The notes: generated by a model not told the origin, from the sequence alone. Counted from the stretch's first letter, positions 19,352 to 29,553 are shown. The stretch: DNA of 64,000 nt from Herbaspirillum robiniae (GCF_002213415.1 NZ_NJGU01000018.1:1-64000); one strand, 5' to 3'. Numbers and translations are program-made.

Positions 19352-20443
19352 ATGTTCGCACCCCACATGCCCGCGTGGCAGAAGATAAGAAGTATCGCCG
19401 CCCTGGCGCCGCTGGCCGTGCTGGCCGCGTGCGCCACGCAAGAGCCGGGCGGCGTGCCCGCCGCTCCCGGCAAGGCGCCGCCGCCGGTGGCCGTGCAGGC
19501 GCCCAAGCCTGCGGAAACCGCGCAGCAGAAGCAGCTGCGCGAACTGATCGCGCAGCAGGACCGCCTCTACCGCGTCGCCGCGCCCTTGCTGACCACCAAC
19601 GCCCAGCTGTGCCGCGGCAATGCGCGCAACCTGCTGGGCTTCACCGCCAAGAACAGGTATTCCTTCCCGATCGAATACGCCGAGACCGCGCGCAGCCTGG
19701 GTTATGACGACCGCCTGCAGGTCACCGGCGTGCTGCCCGGCAGCGGCGCCGAACAGGCCGGCATCCAGCGCGGCGACATCCTGACCTCGGTGGCCGGCAA
19801 GCCGATGCCGCAAGGCACCGATGCCGAGCGCCAGGCGGCGGTGCTGCTGTCCCCGCTGGTGGTCAAGAAGGCGCCGATCAGCCTGGGCGTGCAGCGCGGC
19901 AACCAGCAACGCGACCTGAATGTACCGCTGACCTTCGCCTGCGCCTTCAGCATCGAGCTGGGCAATGCCGACAACGTCAACACCTACGCCGACGGCCGTC
20001 GCGTGCTGATAACCCGCGGCATGATGAAGTTCGTCCAGAGCGATGAAGAACTGGCCTACCTGATCGCCAAGGACATGGCGCACAACATCCTCGGCCACGC
20101 GATCCGCCAGCGCATGGTGTCGACCATCGCCGAGGTGATCGACAACCTGCTGCTGCCGCATCCGGATCCGACCACGACCGCCGGCACTGCCGGCATCCGC
20201 GTCTATCCGCAGGACCTGGACGCCGCCGCCGACACCTTGTCGCTCTACCTGCTGGCGCGCGCCGGCTATGGCATCGACAATGTGCCGGCGTTCTGGAAGC
20301 GCCTGGCGGACCAGTATCCGGCCAGCGTGACCAATGGCTACACCGCGCTGCATCCGTCGATCACCTATCGCCTGGCGATGATCGACAAGGTGACGCAGAT
20401 CGTGAAGGCCAAGCAGGAGGCAGGCAAGCCGCTGGTGCCCTGA
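19352..20443 (+). CDS. Lipoprotein with PDZ domain and degenerate M48 peptidase domain
   Basis: This 363-residue protein has a lipoprotein signal (LAVLAAC), a Pro/Ala-rich linker, a PDZ-like domain (about 115-190, containing GYDDRLQVTGVLPGSGAEQAGIQRGD) and a C-terminal region resembling M48 metalloproteases. The zinc site is altered. Where HExxH is expected it has Lys240-Asp241-Met-Ala-His244, and the downstream ExxAD is Asp290-AAA-Asp294. Zinc-dependent catalysis is therefore doubtful, and it may be a pseudoprotease or chaperone. The start follows CGGAGAAAAG, 11 bp after dut. Confidence 0.8.
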   Translation: MFAPHMPAWQKIRSIAALAPLAVLAACATQEPGGVPAAPGKAPPPVAVQAPKPAETAQQKQLRELIAQQDRLYRVAAPLLTTNAQLCRGNARNLLGFTAKNRYSFPIEYAETARSLGYDDRLQVTGVLPGSGAEQAGIQRGDILTSVAGKPMPQGTDAERQAAVLLSPLVVKKAPISLGVQRGNQQRDLNVPLTFACAFSIELGNADNVNTYADGRRVLITRGMMKFVQSDEELAYLIAKDMAHNILGHAIRQRMVSTIAEVIDNLLLPHPDPTTTAGTAGIRVYPQDLDAAADTLSLYLLARAGYGIDNVPAFWKRLADQYPASVTNGYTALHPSITYRLAMIDKVTQIVKAKQEAGKPLVP

Positions 20444-20461
20444 CGCGTTGCGGCTTGAATG

Positions 20462-20498
20462 AAAACGGCGCGGAAGGATGTGCTTCCGCGCCGTTTTT
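20462..20498 (+). terminator. Rho-independent terminator after the M48-like gene
   Basis: A perfect 11-bp stem (20466-20476 with 20483-20493) with a 6-nt loop is followed by TTTTT. Confidence 0.85.
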
Positions 20499-20525
20499 GT
20501 TTCTCTCGTGGGCGCCATTCACGCT

Positions 20526-20621
20526 CCGTCATCCCGGCGCAGGCCGGGATCCAGTGTCGTTTGCCGGCAGCGACGATGAACGGTGAACGACGCTGGATCC
20601 TGACTTTCGTCAGGATGACGG
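20526..20621. repeat. REP-like pair of hairpins
   Basis: The element is bounded by CCGTCATC and its complement GATGACGG and contains two hairpins in opposite orientation. The first is ATCCCGGC-GCAG-GCCGGGAT and the second ATCCTGAC-TTTC-GTCAGGAT. Each has 8-bp arms and a 4-nt loop. The second matches the array hairpin at 13-32, with a compensated outer base pair (A-T for G-C). It lies between the converging M48-like gene and clpA. The rest of this 305-bp gap holds only the two terminators. Confidence 0.8.
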
Positions 20622-20688
20622 GGACGGGGATGTGAACCGGTGGTGTGCAGAACGCGTGCCATGAAGGCGACACCCACTACATGTGGAT

Positions 20689-20721
20689 AAAAAAAAGCCG
20701 GAACAATCGTTCCGGCTTTTT
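20689..20721 (-). terminator. Rho-independent terminator of clpSA
   Basis: The stem GCCGGAAC / GTTCCGGC (20697-20704 with 20709-20716) has an AATC loop. The minus strand has an eight-T run after it and the plus strand a five-T run, so it can act in both directions. Confidence 0.85.
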
Positions 20722-20748
20722 CGTTGCAGCGGTCTCGCCCGAAAAGGC

Positions 20749-23052
20749 TTATTCCACTTCCAGCTTTTCCTGCGGCTCTTCCGGCGGGGAGGAGTCGTCG
20801 CCTTCGGGGAACTCCAGCTTGACCTGGTCCTTGTCGTCCATCTCCACGGTCACGCGTCCGCCGTTGACCAGCTTGCCGAACAGCAGTTCGTCGGCCAGCG
20901 CCTTGCGGATCATGTCCTGGATCAGGCGCGACATCGGGCGTGCGCCCATCAGCGGATCGAAGCCCTTCTTGCCCAGGAACTTGCGCAGGCTTTCCGAGAA
21001 GACGGCTTCCACCTTCTTCTCGTGCAGCTGCTCTTCCAGCTGCATCAGGAACTTGTCGACCACGCGCAGGATGATTTCCTCGTCCAGCGGGCGGAAGCTG
21101 ATGATCGCATCCAGGCGGTTGCGGAACTCGGGCGTGAACATGCGCTTGATGTCCGCCATCTCGTCGCCGGCTTCCTTCTTCTCGGTGAAGCCGATGGTGC
21201 GCTTCTGCAGGCTCTCGGCGCCCGCGTTGGTGGTCATGATGATGATCACGTTGCGGAAGTCGGTCTTGCGGCCGTTGTTGTCGGTCAGCGTGCCATGGTC
21301 CATCACCTGCAACAGGATGTTGAAGATGTCGGGATGCGCCTTCTCGATTTCGTCCAGCAGCAGCACGGCGTGCGGCTTCTTGTTGACGGCTTCGGTCAGC
21401 AGGCCGCCCTGGTCGAAGCCGACGTAGCCCGGCGGCGCGCCGATCAGGCGGCTCACCGCGTGGCGCTCCATGTATTCGGACATGTCGAAACGCACCAGCT
21501 CGATGCCCAGGATGAAGGCCAGCTGCTTGGCGACTTCGGTCTTGCCCACGCCGGTCGGGCCGGAGAACAGGAAGGAGCCGATCGGCTTGTCGGTCTTGCC
21601 CAGGCCGGCGCGCGCCATCTTGATGGCGGACGACAATGCCTCGATGGCGGGATCCTGGCCGAACACGACGTTCTTCAGGTCGCGGTCGATGGTCTGCAGC
21701 TTGGCGCGGTCGTCCTGGTTGACCGACTGCGGCGGGATGCGCGCGATCTTCGAGATGATCTCTTCGATCTCGGGCTTGCCGATGGTCTTCTTCTGCTTGG
21801 ACTTCGGCAGGATGCGCTGAGCGGCGCCGGCTTCGTCGATGACGTCGATCGCCTTGTCGGGCAGATGACGGTCGTTGATGAAGCGGGCCGCCAGTTCGGC
21901 CGCCGAAGTCAGCGCCGAAGCGGAATACTTCACGCCGTGGTGCTCTTCGAACTTGGACTTCAGGCCGCGCAGGATCTGCACGGTCTGCTCGACGGTCGGC
22001 TCGTTGACGTCGATCTTCTGGAAGCGACGCGACAGCGCGTGGTCTTTTTCGAAGACGCCGCGGAATTCGGTGTAGGTGGTCGCGCCGATGCACTTCAGCT
22101 GGCCGCTGGAGAGCGCCGGCTTCAACAGATTGGACGCATCCAGCGTACCGCCCGAGGCCGAACCGGCGCCGATGATGGTGTGGATCTCGTCGATGAAGAG
22201 GATGCCGTTGGGGCTGTCCTTGAGCTGCTTCAACACCGCCTTCAGGCGCTGCTCGAAGTCGCCGCGGTACTTGGTGCCGGCCAGCAGCGCGCCCATGTCG
22301 AGCGAGTACACGACGGCGTTCTTCAGGATCTCGGGCACGTCGCCCTGCGTCACGCGCCATGCCAGGCCTTCGGCGATGGCGGTCTTGCCCACGCCGGCTT
22401 CGCCGACGAGCAGCGGGTTGTTCTTGCGGCGGCGGCACAGGGTCTGGATCACGCGCTCGACTTCGGACTCGCGGCCGATCAGCGGGTCGATCTTGCCCTC
22501 GGCGGCGGCCTTGTTGAGGTTCTGGGTGAACTGGTCGAGCGGGCTTTCCTTCTGCTGGCCTTCGGCCTGCACGTCCTCGGCGCCTTCCGGGGCCTTCTGC
22601 GGATCGGCCTGCTGGTCCTTGCGCACGCCGTGCGAAATGAAATTGACCACGTCCAGGCGGGTCACGCCCTGCTGGTGCAGGTAGTACACCGCGTGCGAAT
22701 CCTTCTCGCCGAAGATGGCCACCAGCACGTTGGCGCCGGTTACTTCCTTCTTGCCGTTGGAAGCCGACTGCACGTGCATGATCGCGCGCTGGATCACGCG
22801 CTGGAAGCCCAGCGTGGGCTGCGTGTCCACTTCGTTGGTGCCGGGTACGGTCGGCGTATTGTCGGTGATGAAATTGGTCAGCGTCTTGCGCAAATCGTCA
22901 ATGTTCACCGAGCAGGCGCGCAGCACTTCGGCGGCGGACGGGTTGTCCAGCAGCGCGAGCAGCAGATGCTCCACGGTAATGAATTCATGACGCGATTGTC
23001 TGGCTTCGACAAAGGCCATATGCAAACTGACTTCAAGTTCCTGCGCAATCAT
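20749..23052 (-). CDS. clpA: ATP-dependent Clp protease ATP-binding subunit ClpA
   Basis: This 767-residue AAA+ unfoldase feeds substrates to ClpP. It has an N-terminal Clp_N repeat domain (about 1-145, where ClpS docks), a first AAA+ module with Walker A GEAGVGKT (217-224), a second with GPTGVGKTE, the ClpP-docking IGF loop ([10 protein letters not shown]) and an acidic C-terminus. I chose [10 protein letters not shown] as the start because it overlaps the clpS stop by four bases. The clpS-clpA order is standard. Confidence 0.96.
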   Translation of the reverse strand: MIAQELEVSLHMAFVEARQSRHEFITVEHLLLALLDNPSAAEVLRACSVNIDDLRKTLTNFITDNTPTVPGTNEVDTQPTLGFQRVIQRAIMHVQSASNGKKEVTGANVLVAIFGEKDSHAVYYLHQQGVTRLDVVNFISHGVRKDQQADPQKAPEGAEDVQAEGQQKESPLDQFTQNLNKAAAEGKIDPLIGRESEVERVIQTLCRRRKNNPLLVGEAGVGKTAIAEGLAWRVTQGDVPEILKNAVVYSLDMGALLAGTKYRGDFEQRLKAVLKQLKDSPNGILFIDEIHTIIGAGSASGGTLDASNLLKPALSSGQLKCIGATTYTEFRGVFEKDHALSRRFQKIDVNEPTVEQTVQILRGLKSKFEEHHGVKYSASALTSAAELAARFINDRHLPDKAIDVIDEAGAAQRILPKSKQKKTIGKPEIEEIISKIARIPPQSVNQDDRAKLQTIDRDLKNVVFGQDPAIEALSSAIKMARAGLGKTDKPIGSFLFSGPTGVGKTEVAKQLAFILGIELVRFDMSEYMERHAVSRLIGAPPGYVGFDQGGLLTEAVNKKPHAVLLLDEIEKAHPDIFNILLQVMDHGTLTDNNGRKTDFRNVIIIMTTNAGAESLQKRTIGFTEKKEAGDEMADIKRMFTPEFRNRLDAIISFRPLDEEIILRVVDKFLMQLEEQLHEKKVEAVFSESLRKFLGKKGFDPLMGARPMSRLIQDMIRKALADELLFGKLVNGGRVTVEMDDKDQVKLEFPEGDDSSPPEEPQEKLEVE

Positions 23053-23363
23053 GCTTCCTCCATCACGCATTGCAGGGGATGCCCTGCCTTTCGAGCGTGG
23101 GTTAAAACGAGTTCCACTTTTGTGGATGCGATATCTTTGGGATACACACCACACATTCCCTTCCCATCGCGGTGAACCTTGAGCATGATCTGCGTCGCAG
23201 TTTCACGGTCCTTGTTGAAATACTCCTGGATGACTGCGACGACGAATTCCATCGGCGTATAGTCATCGTTCAACAACAGAACTTGGTACATAGGGGGCGG
23301 CTTAAGTTTCGCCTCCTGTCGCTCCAGGACGGTACCGCCACCGTTTTCGTGCTTGGTTGCCAT
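23049..23363 (-). CDS. clpS: ATP-dependent Clp protease adaptor ClpS
   Basis: This 104-residue adaptor delivers N-degron substrates to ClpA. After a flexible N-terminus comes the core [23 protein letters not shown], including the NDD-x-TPMEFV substrate pocket, then [16 protein letters not shown] and a C-terminal helix with HPLQC. The start at 23363 gives the usual length. It is translationally coupled to clpA. Confidence 0.95.
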   Translation of the reverse strand: MATKHENGGGTVLERQEAKLKPPPMYQVLLLNDDYTPMEFVVAVIQEYFNKDRETATQIMLKVHRDGKGMCGVYPKDIASTKVELVLTHARKAGHPLQCVMEEA

Positions 23364-23535
23364 GCGTTTTATTCGACCATCAAAGCTGTGCAACGCACAA
23401 TGATCACGTAACATCTAGATGAGAGAGATATTACGCGTTTTCCCGATGTTGCGCAGATGACGATGATTTATCCTAATTCAAGGGTGGCGAGGTCGATCGA
23501 GTGAACAGGCGGCCAATCTTTAAGTTGAAAACTGC

Positions 23536-23703
23536 TTGACTTTTGGATTTTTACCGAGAAGAATGGAATTCATTGATTAGTAGTTACTGCTTGTCAATGC
23601 TGAAGAGATGTAAAGGGGGCACGGTTTAAGGGGGGCTGCGTGACGCGCGATGCTTCTTGCTTTAACGGCTCGTGTGATAGTTTAAAATTTGAAAGATGCT
23701 TTT
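23536..23703 (+). promoter_or_regulatory. Predicted csp promoter and long 5' leader
   Basis: TTGACT (23536-23541) and AAGAAT (23559-23564) are separated by 17 bp. Transcription would start near 23571, giving a leader of about 130 nt before the cold-shock gene. Long structured leaders are known for cspA-type genes. The 23364-23703 gap is AT-richer than its surroundings and shows no other gene. Confidence 0.5.
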
Positions 23704-23907
23704 ATGGCAACAGGTACTGTTAAGTGGTTCAACGATTCCAAAGGCTTTGGCTTTATCACTCCGGATGACGGCGGTGAGGATTTGTTTGCGCACTTCTCCG
23801 CAATCCAGATGAACGGCTTCAAGACCCTGAAAGAAGGTCAAAAAGTCCAGTTTGACGTCACGCAAGGCCCCAAGGGCAAGCAAGCTTCGAACATCCAGCA
23901 AGGCTAA
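23704..23907 (+). CDS. Cold-shock protein (CspA family)
   Basis: This 67-residue single cold-shock domain has RNP1 KGFGFITP and RNP2 DLFAHFSAI, and begins [11 protein letters not shown]. It would act as a cytoplasmic RNA/single-stranded DNA chaperone. I used the internal ATG at 23704, which gives the exact family N-terminus; an upstream ATG at 23689 would add five atypical residues. A terminator follows directly, so it is monocistronic. Confidence 0.95.
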   Translation: MATGTVKWFNDSKGFGFITPDDGGEDLFAHFSAIQMNGFKTLKEGQKVQFDVTQGPKGKQASNIQQG

Positions 23908-23922
23908 TTGGCCCTGCTGCTG

Positions 23923-23949
23923 AAAAGCCCCGCATTGCGGGGCTTTTTT
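23923..23949 (+). terminator. Rho-independent terminator of the csp gene
   Basis: The stem AGCCCCGC / GCGGGGCT (23926-23933 with 23937-23944) has a 3-nt loop and is followed by TTTTT. Confidence 0.88.
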
Positions 23950-24086
23950 CATTTCAGCGGCGCTTTCGGCGGCGGCATGATGCGCGCCCTTCCCCGATGG
24001 AGACCACCTCCCCCTGCGGGAAATGCGCAGCGCAACAAAAAACCGCGCATCGCCCGGCTTTTTGCTTTGCAGAAAACTTCCTGCCC

Positions 24087-25343
<1,257 letters not shown>

Positions 25344-25539
25344 CGTGGTCTCCGGCGATTGGGCAATATTGCTGACAAGCGGGGAATTTTAAGAGATTTC
25401 GCGAAGGTGAGCAGAAAGAATGCGCGGCGCGGCCAGCGGACACGGCCAATTTCACCCTGGATGCCCGGCAATGCGCCGCGATTTTGCCCCGATCTATGCG
25501 AGGATTTTACGTAAGCCCCTGATTTTGCGACACTAGCGC

Positions 25540-26100
25540 ATGCCTCTCATCTTATTCAACAAGCCCTTCCAGGTCATGAGCCAGTTCTCGGCCCATGCCG
25601 AGCGCGAGACGCTCTCCGACTACATCGATATCCCCAACGTCTATCCCGCCGGCCGCCTCGACGCCGACAGCGAGGGCCTGCTGCTGCTCACCGACGACGG
25701 CAAGCTGCAGCACGAGATCAGCCACCCGCGCCGCAAGCAGCCCAAGACCTACCTGGCGCAGGTGGAAGGCAGCGCCTCGCTGCCGGCGCTGCAGCAGCTG
25801 CGCGACCCGCTGGACCTGGGCGACTTCGTCACGCAGGGCAGCCAGGCCAGGCTGATCCAGGAGCCCGAATGGATGTGGCCGCGCAATCCGCCCATCCGCG
25901 AGCGCAAGAACCAGCCGACCAGCTGGATCGCACTGACCATCAGCGAAGGCAAGAACCGCCAAGTGCGTCGCATGACCGCCGCTGTGGGCCTGCCGACGCT
26001 CAGGCTGGTGCGCATCGCCATCGGCCCGTTTTCCCTGGCCACGCATCCGGTGCTGCCGGGCGAATGGCGGGAGGTGGATCCCGCAGAACTGGAAAAATGA
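25540..26100 (+). CDS. rluE: 23S rRNA pseudouridine synthase (RluE type)
   Basis: This 186-residue RsuA-family synthase lacks an S4 domain. The catalytic Asp is in AGRLDADSEGLLLLT. The segment WPRNPPIRERKNQPTSW is diagnostic of the RluE/YmfC group, which modifies position 2457 of 23S rRNA in E. coli. NRQVRRMTAAVG is the conserved C-terminal motif. It is divergent from icd and followed by a 178-bp gap. Confidence 0.85.
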   Translation: MPLILFNKPFQVMSQFSAHAERETLSDYIDIPNVYPAGRLDADSEGLLLLTDDGKLQHEISHPRRKQPKTYLAQVEGSASLPALQQLRDPLDLGDFVTQGSQARLIQEPEWMWPRNPPIRERKNQPTSWIALTISEGKNRQVRRMTAAVGLPTLRLVRIAIGPFSLATHPVLPGEWREVDPAELEK

Positions 26101-26218
26101 ACGACACGGCGGGAATGATTGACAGAACGACATCATCAATTTGATCCAGCCGTTCAAATACTCACAAAAAAGATGATGAAGCCTGTCAACCTCCGACCAT
26201 GGCTGCCGTTATTGTCAG

Positions 26219-26234
26219 TGATTCGCACGAATCA
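26219..26234. promoter_or_regulatory. Palindrome upstream of the small secreted protein
   Basis: TGATTCG-CA-CGAATCA is a perfect palindrome with 7-bp arms, 45 bp before the start codon at 26279. A TTGTCA resembling a -35 element overlaps its left edge (26212-26217), though no good -10 follows at the right distance. It may be an operator. Confidence 0.35.
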
Positions 26235-26278
26235 TCGTTTGCCTCACATCCCTAACATGTTGAATTGAAGGACGCAAA

Positions 26279-26449
26279 ATGAAAAAATTGATCGCCGCTC
26301 TGATCGCTGGTCTGTTCGCTACTGCCGCTTTCGCACAAGCTCCGGCCGCTCCGGAAGCTCCGAAGGCAGAAGCCGCTGCTCCGAAGGCAAAGAAGGCCAA
26401 GAAGGCCAAGAAAGCCAAGAAGGCAAAGAAGGCAGCTGAAGCTAAGTAA
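26279..26449 (+). CDS. Small secreted Ala/Lys-rich protein
   Basis: This 56-codon gene has a good ribosome site (GAAGGA) and its own terminator. Residues 1-19 form a signal peptide (KK, hydrophobic core, AFA cleavage site). The mature 37 residues are almost only Ala, Lys, Pro and Glu, with 13 lysines and five consecutive AKK units at 37-51. The composition resembles acid-shock Asr-type periplasmic proteins, though histidines are absent. The function is unknown. Codon use is less GC-rich than its neighbours (many GCT and AAG), as in highly expressed genes. Confidence 0.78.
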   Translation: MKKLIAALIAGLFATAAFAQAPAAPEAPKAEAAAPKAKKAKKAKKAKKAKKAAEAK

Positions 26450-26468
26450 TTAGCGTCCGCGCAATTCT

Positions 26469-26497
26469 AAAAAAGGCAGGCTAGTCCTGCCTTTTTT
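26469..26497 (+). terminator. Rho-independent terminator of the small secreted protein
   Basis: An AAAAAAGGCAGG / CCTGCCTTTTTT hairpin begins 20 bp after the stop codon and carries a six-T run. It supports the small gene as a genuine transcription unit. Confidence 0.88.
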
Positions 26498-26573
26498 CAT
26501 TTCCGCAGCAAAAAACGCCCGCGCCGCCGGGCCCGACTGCCGGTGAGGCCACTGCACCTGCCTGTCGGATCGC

Positions 26574-26579
26574 TATAAT
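26574..26579 (+). promoter_or_regulatory. Possible -10 element of the DUF192 gene
   Basis: GCTATAATC contains a perfect TATAAT 46 bp before the ATG at 26626. The -35 region is poor. Confidence 0.4.
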
Positions 26580-26625
26580 CCTGCTGTCCCGCATTTCCCG
26601 GATTGACCAAAAACAAACATCGATC

Positions 26626-27093
26626 ATGCGCCAACCCATTCTTTCCCGCCTTTGCCTCAACACCGCCGCCGCCCTGCTGGCCGCCGCCTGCGCCACCAGC
26701 GCGATCGCGCAGACCCCGCAAGTGCGCCACTTCCCGACCACCCAGCTCAACATCGGCATCCACCTGATCAAGGCCGAGGTCGCGCAGACCGAGGCCGAGC
26801 GCGAACAGGGCCTGATGTTCCGCGAGAAGATGGGGGATAACGAAGGCATGCTGTTCCTGTTCGGCGCGCCGGCCGGGGTATGCATGTGGATGAAGAACAC
26901 GCTGATTCCGCTGTCGGTCGCCTTCATGGACGAGAAGGGCGTGATCATCAACATCGAGGAAATGAAGGAGCAGACGCTGGATTCGCACTGCGCCAAGCGC
27001 GGCGCGACCTATGCGCTGGAGATGAACAAGGGCTGGTTCAAGCAAAAGAACATCAAGCCGGGCACCAAAATCGACGGCTTGCCCGCCAAATGA
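26626..27093 (+). CDS. DUF192 family secreted protein
   Basis: This 155-residue protein has a signal peptide (about 1-28, ending AIAQ) and a DUF192 domain. The family features are EREQGLMFREKMGDNEGMLFLF, CMWMKNTLIPLSVAFMDEKG and a C-terminal ALEMNKGWFKQKNIKPGTKI. The molecular role of DUF192 is not established. It is alone between terminators. Confidence 0.88.
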   Translation: MRQPILSRLCLNTAAALLAAACATSAIAQTPQVRHFPTTQLNIGIHLIKAEVAQTEAEREQGLMFREKMGDNEGMLFLFGAPAGVCMWMKNTLIPLSVAFMDEKGVIINIEEMKEQTLDSHCAKRGATYALEMNKGWFKQKNIKPGTKIDGLPAK

Positions 27094-27256
27094 GGATGTA
27101 GTTCGCCATGCGCGCCGGGTTCAGCCCGGTGTGCGTGACGCCCGGCGACGCAGGACGCCTGTCCGGCCCGCCGAGCTGCGGCCCGCCTACCAGCGACCCG
27201 CTTGCCTGATCCACGCGCGCAAATTCATCTGGCGCAGCAAGACAGCGCAGAAATGC

Positions 27257-27286
27257 AAAAACCCGCCTGTTTCCAGACGGGTTTTC
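27257..27286 (-). terminator. Terminator of rpsT
   Basis: An AAAACCCGCCTG / CAGACGGGTTTT hairpin has one wobble pair. The T-run on the minus strand follows the rpsT coding sequence. A further GC-rich hairpin (GCCGGGTTCAGCCCGG) lies between DUF192 and this site. Confidence 0.75.
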
Positions 27287-27330
27287 TTGTACTGCGAACC
27301 GGGGATCAACCCCGGCCGAAGACCGGCGAA

Positions 27331-27597
27331 TTAGGCAGCCAGGGCCTTCAGGGCAGCAGCCAGACGGCTCTTGTGGCGAGCAGCCTTGTTCTTGTGGATG
27401 ATCTTCTTGTCGGCGATGCTGTCGATGGTCGACACGGAAGCCTGGAACACGGAGGTTGCAGCAGCCTTGTCGCCGCCGGCGATTGCCTTGCGAACAGCCT
27501 TGATTGCGGTGCGCAGGGTCGAACGCTGGCTCGAGTTGTGCGCGTTTTGCTTAACTGCTTGACGTGCACGCTTGCGTGCCTGTGCGGTATTTGCCAT
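27331..27597 (-). CDS. rpsT: 30S ribosomal protein S20
   Basis: This 88-residue basic protein matches bS20: [25 protein letters not shown] at the N-terminus (within family tolerance) and [21 protein letters not shown] at the C-terminus. It binds 16S rRNA early in 30S assembly. It is divergent from murJ, a common arrangement, and has its own promoter and terminator. Confidence 0.96.
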   Translation of the reverse strand: MANTAQARKRARQAVKQNAHNSSQRSTLRTAIKAVRKAIAGGDKAAATSVFQASVSTIDSIADKKIIHKNKAARHKSRLAAALKALAA

Positions 27598-27674
27598 GAA
27601 ATTATCCTAAATCGAGAGTCGTAGTGCGCCGCAAACCCCGGGGACTCGCGATGCCAAATTCTGTAAAGCATCGG

Positions 27675-27703
27675 ATTATATCCATTTTTCCCGAACAGGG
27701 CAA
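27675..27703 (-). promoter_or_regulatory. rpsT promoter
   Basis: On the minus strand TTGCCC (27698-27703) and a perfect TATAAT (27675-27680) are 17 bp apart. Transcription would begin near 27668, giving a leader of about 70 nt. The whole 27598-27999 gap otherwise shows no gene I can support. Confidence 0.72.
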
Positions 27704-27985
27704 ATACCTTGCCCGATCGGCCACGAATTCCCCGTCTTCCGTTGCTATCAGGCCAAAAGCCTCCCTTACATCCGGCTGCGGACCCGCTATCGGAACCCCC
27801 ATCCCGGCAAACGACGACGACCAGGCAAGTCCACAGGCCGCATCCGTTGCAATAAAGAAATTTCATACAAGCACCGAACCGATTCGAAAACAAAGTACTC
27901 TACCGCCCCATCCGATGAGCCCGGGCTCATCGGCCGCGAACACCGATTCACCCGCAACGGACGGCCGCCTCCCGGGCCGCGCCGC

Positions 27986-27991
27986 TATAAT
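27986..27991 (+). promoter_or_regulatory. -10 element immediately before murJ
   Basis: A perfect TATAAT ends 8 bp before the murJ ATG at 28000, so a start driven by it would give a nearly leaderless message. No clear -35 is present, so it may be coincidental. Confidence 0.35.
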
Positions 27992-27999
27992 GCCGCACC

Positions 28000-29553
28000 A
28001 TGAACTTGCATAAAACGCTAGCCGCCATTTCCGGCATGACGATGCTCTCGCGCATCACCGGACTGGTCCGCGAAATCCTGTTTGCCCGCGCCTTCGGCGC
28101 CTCTGCCTACACCGACGCCTTCAACATCGCCTTCCGGATTCCCAACCTGTTGCGCCGCCTGTTCGCCGAAGGCGCGTTTTCGCAGGCCTTCGTGCCCATC
28201 CTGGCCGAATACAAGAACCAGCGCGGCGCCGAAGAAACCAAGCATCTCGTCGACCATGTCGCCACCGTGCTGATGTGGGTGATGCTGGCGACCTGCGTGG
28301 CCGGCATCGTGGCCACGCCCTTCGTGGTCTACTTCATCGCCACCGGCCTGCAATACAACCCGGACGCCTTCCACGCCTCGGTGGTGATGACGCGCATCAT
28401 GTTCCCCTATATCGGCTTCATGGCGTTCGTGGCGCTGGCCGGCGGCATCCTGAACACCTGGAAGGAGTTCAAGATCCCCGCCTTCACCTCGGTGCTGCTG
28501 AACCTGGCCTTCATCGTCGCCTCGCTGTTCGTGGCGCCGTTCATGGAGCAGCCGATCTACGCCATGGCCTTCGCCGTGCTGGTGGGCGGCGTGCTGCAGG
28601 TGGCGATCCAGGTGCCGGCGCTGATGAAGATCGGCATGCTGCCGCGCCTGTACTGGAACCCGATGCTGGGCCTCTCCGACGCCGGCGTGAAGCGCGTGCT
28701 GCAAAAGATGGGGCCGGCGGTGTTCGCCGTCTCGGCCGCGCAGATCAGCCTGATGATCAATACCAACATCGCCTCCCGTCTGGAACACGGCAGCGTCTCC
28801 TGGCTCTCGTACGCCGACCGCCTGATGGAGTTCCCCACTGCGCTGCTGGGCGTGGCGCTGGGCACCATCCTGCTGCCCAGCCTGGCCAACGCGCATGCGG
28901 CCAAGGACACCGACGAATACTCGGCCCTGCTCGACTGGGGCCTGCGCCTGACCTTCATGCTGGCCATGCCGGCCGCGGTGGGCCTGGCCACGCTGTCCGA
29001 GCCGCTGACGGCCACCCTCTTCCACTATGGCAAATTCGACAACCTGTCGGTGACCATGACCGGCCACGCGCTGGTGGCCTACGGCGTCGGGCTGATCGGC
29101 CTGATCATGGTGAAGATCCTGGCGCCCGGCTTCTACGCCAAGCAGGACATCCGCACGCCGGTGATCATCGCCGTGGGCGTGCTGATCGCCACCCAGCTGA
29201 TGAACAGCCTCTTCGTGCCCATGTTCGCGCATGCCGGCCTGGCGCTGTCGATCGGCCTGGGCGCATGCCTGAACGCCGGTTTCCTGTATTGGGGACTGCG
29301 CCGCCGCCAGATCTATGTGCCGCGTCCGGGCTGGGGCCTGTTCCTGGTGCGACTGGCCGGCGCGCTGTTCGTGCTGGCGGGGGTGGCGCTGTGGCTGGGC
29401 GGGAAGTTCGACTGGATCGCGTTGCGCGCCCATCCGCTGCTGCGCGTGGGCGCACTCGGACTGGTGATGGCAGTGTGCGGGCTCGCGTATTTCGGGCCGC
29501 TGTTCGCGATGGGATTCCGGCTGCGCGAATTCAAGCGCATCGCGCGCCGCTAA
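28000..29553 (+). CDS. murJ: Lipid II flippase MurJ
   Basis: This 517-residue integral membrane protein of the MOP superfamily has about 14 hydrophobic segments and flips lipid II across the inner membrane. The N-terminus SRITGLVREILFARAFGASAYTDAFNIAFRIPNLLRRLFAEGAFSQAFVP, read as successive short motifs, is the family hallmark. The length is typical. It is divergent from rpsT, as in many proteobacteria. Confidence 0.95.
   Translation: MNLHKTLAAISGMTMLSRITGLVREILFARAFGASAYTDAFNIAFRIPNLLRRLFAEGAFSQAFVPILAEYKNQRGAEETKHLVDHVATVLMWVMLATCVAGIVATPFVVYFIATGLQYNPDAFHASVVMTRIMFPYIGFMAFVALAGGILNTWKEFKIPAFTSVLLNLAFIVASLFVAPFMEQPIYAMAFAVLVGGVLQVAIQVPALMKIGMLPRLYWNPMLGLSDAGVKRVLQKMGPAVFAVSAAQISLMINTNIASRLEHGSVSWLSYADRLMEFPTALLGVALGTILLPSLANAHAAKDTDEYSALLDWGLRLTFMLAMPAAVGLATLSEPLTATLFHYGKFDNLSVTMTGHALVAYGVGLIGLIMVKILAPGFYAKQDIRTPVIIAVGVLIATQLMNSLFVPMFAHAGLALSIGLGACLNAGFLYWGLRRRQIYVPRPGWGLFLVRLAGALFVLAGVALWLGGKFDWIALRAHPLLRVGALGLVMAVCGLAYFGPLFAMGFRLREFKRIARR

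Noticed and set aside
20683-23175. Antisense open frame opposite clpA
   Set aside because: It is a codon-bias shadow; clpA and clpS account for every base with clear motifs.
24030-24075. Terminator for icd
   Set aside because: AAAAAACCGCGCATCGCCCGG has A and T runs but only weak, imperfect pairing, so I did not list it.
27624-28013. Open frame of about 130 codons between rpsT and murJ
   Set aside because: It runs across the rpsT promoter and into murJ, has no ribosome site and resembles nothing known.
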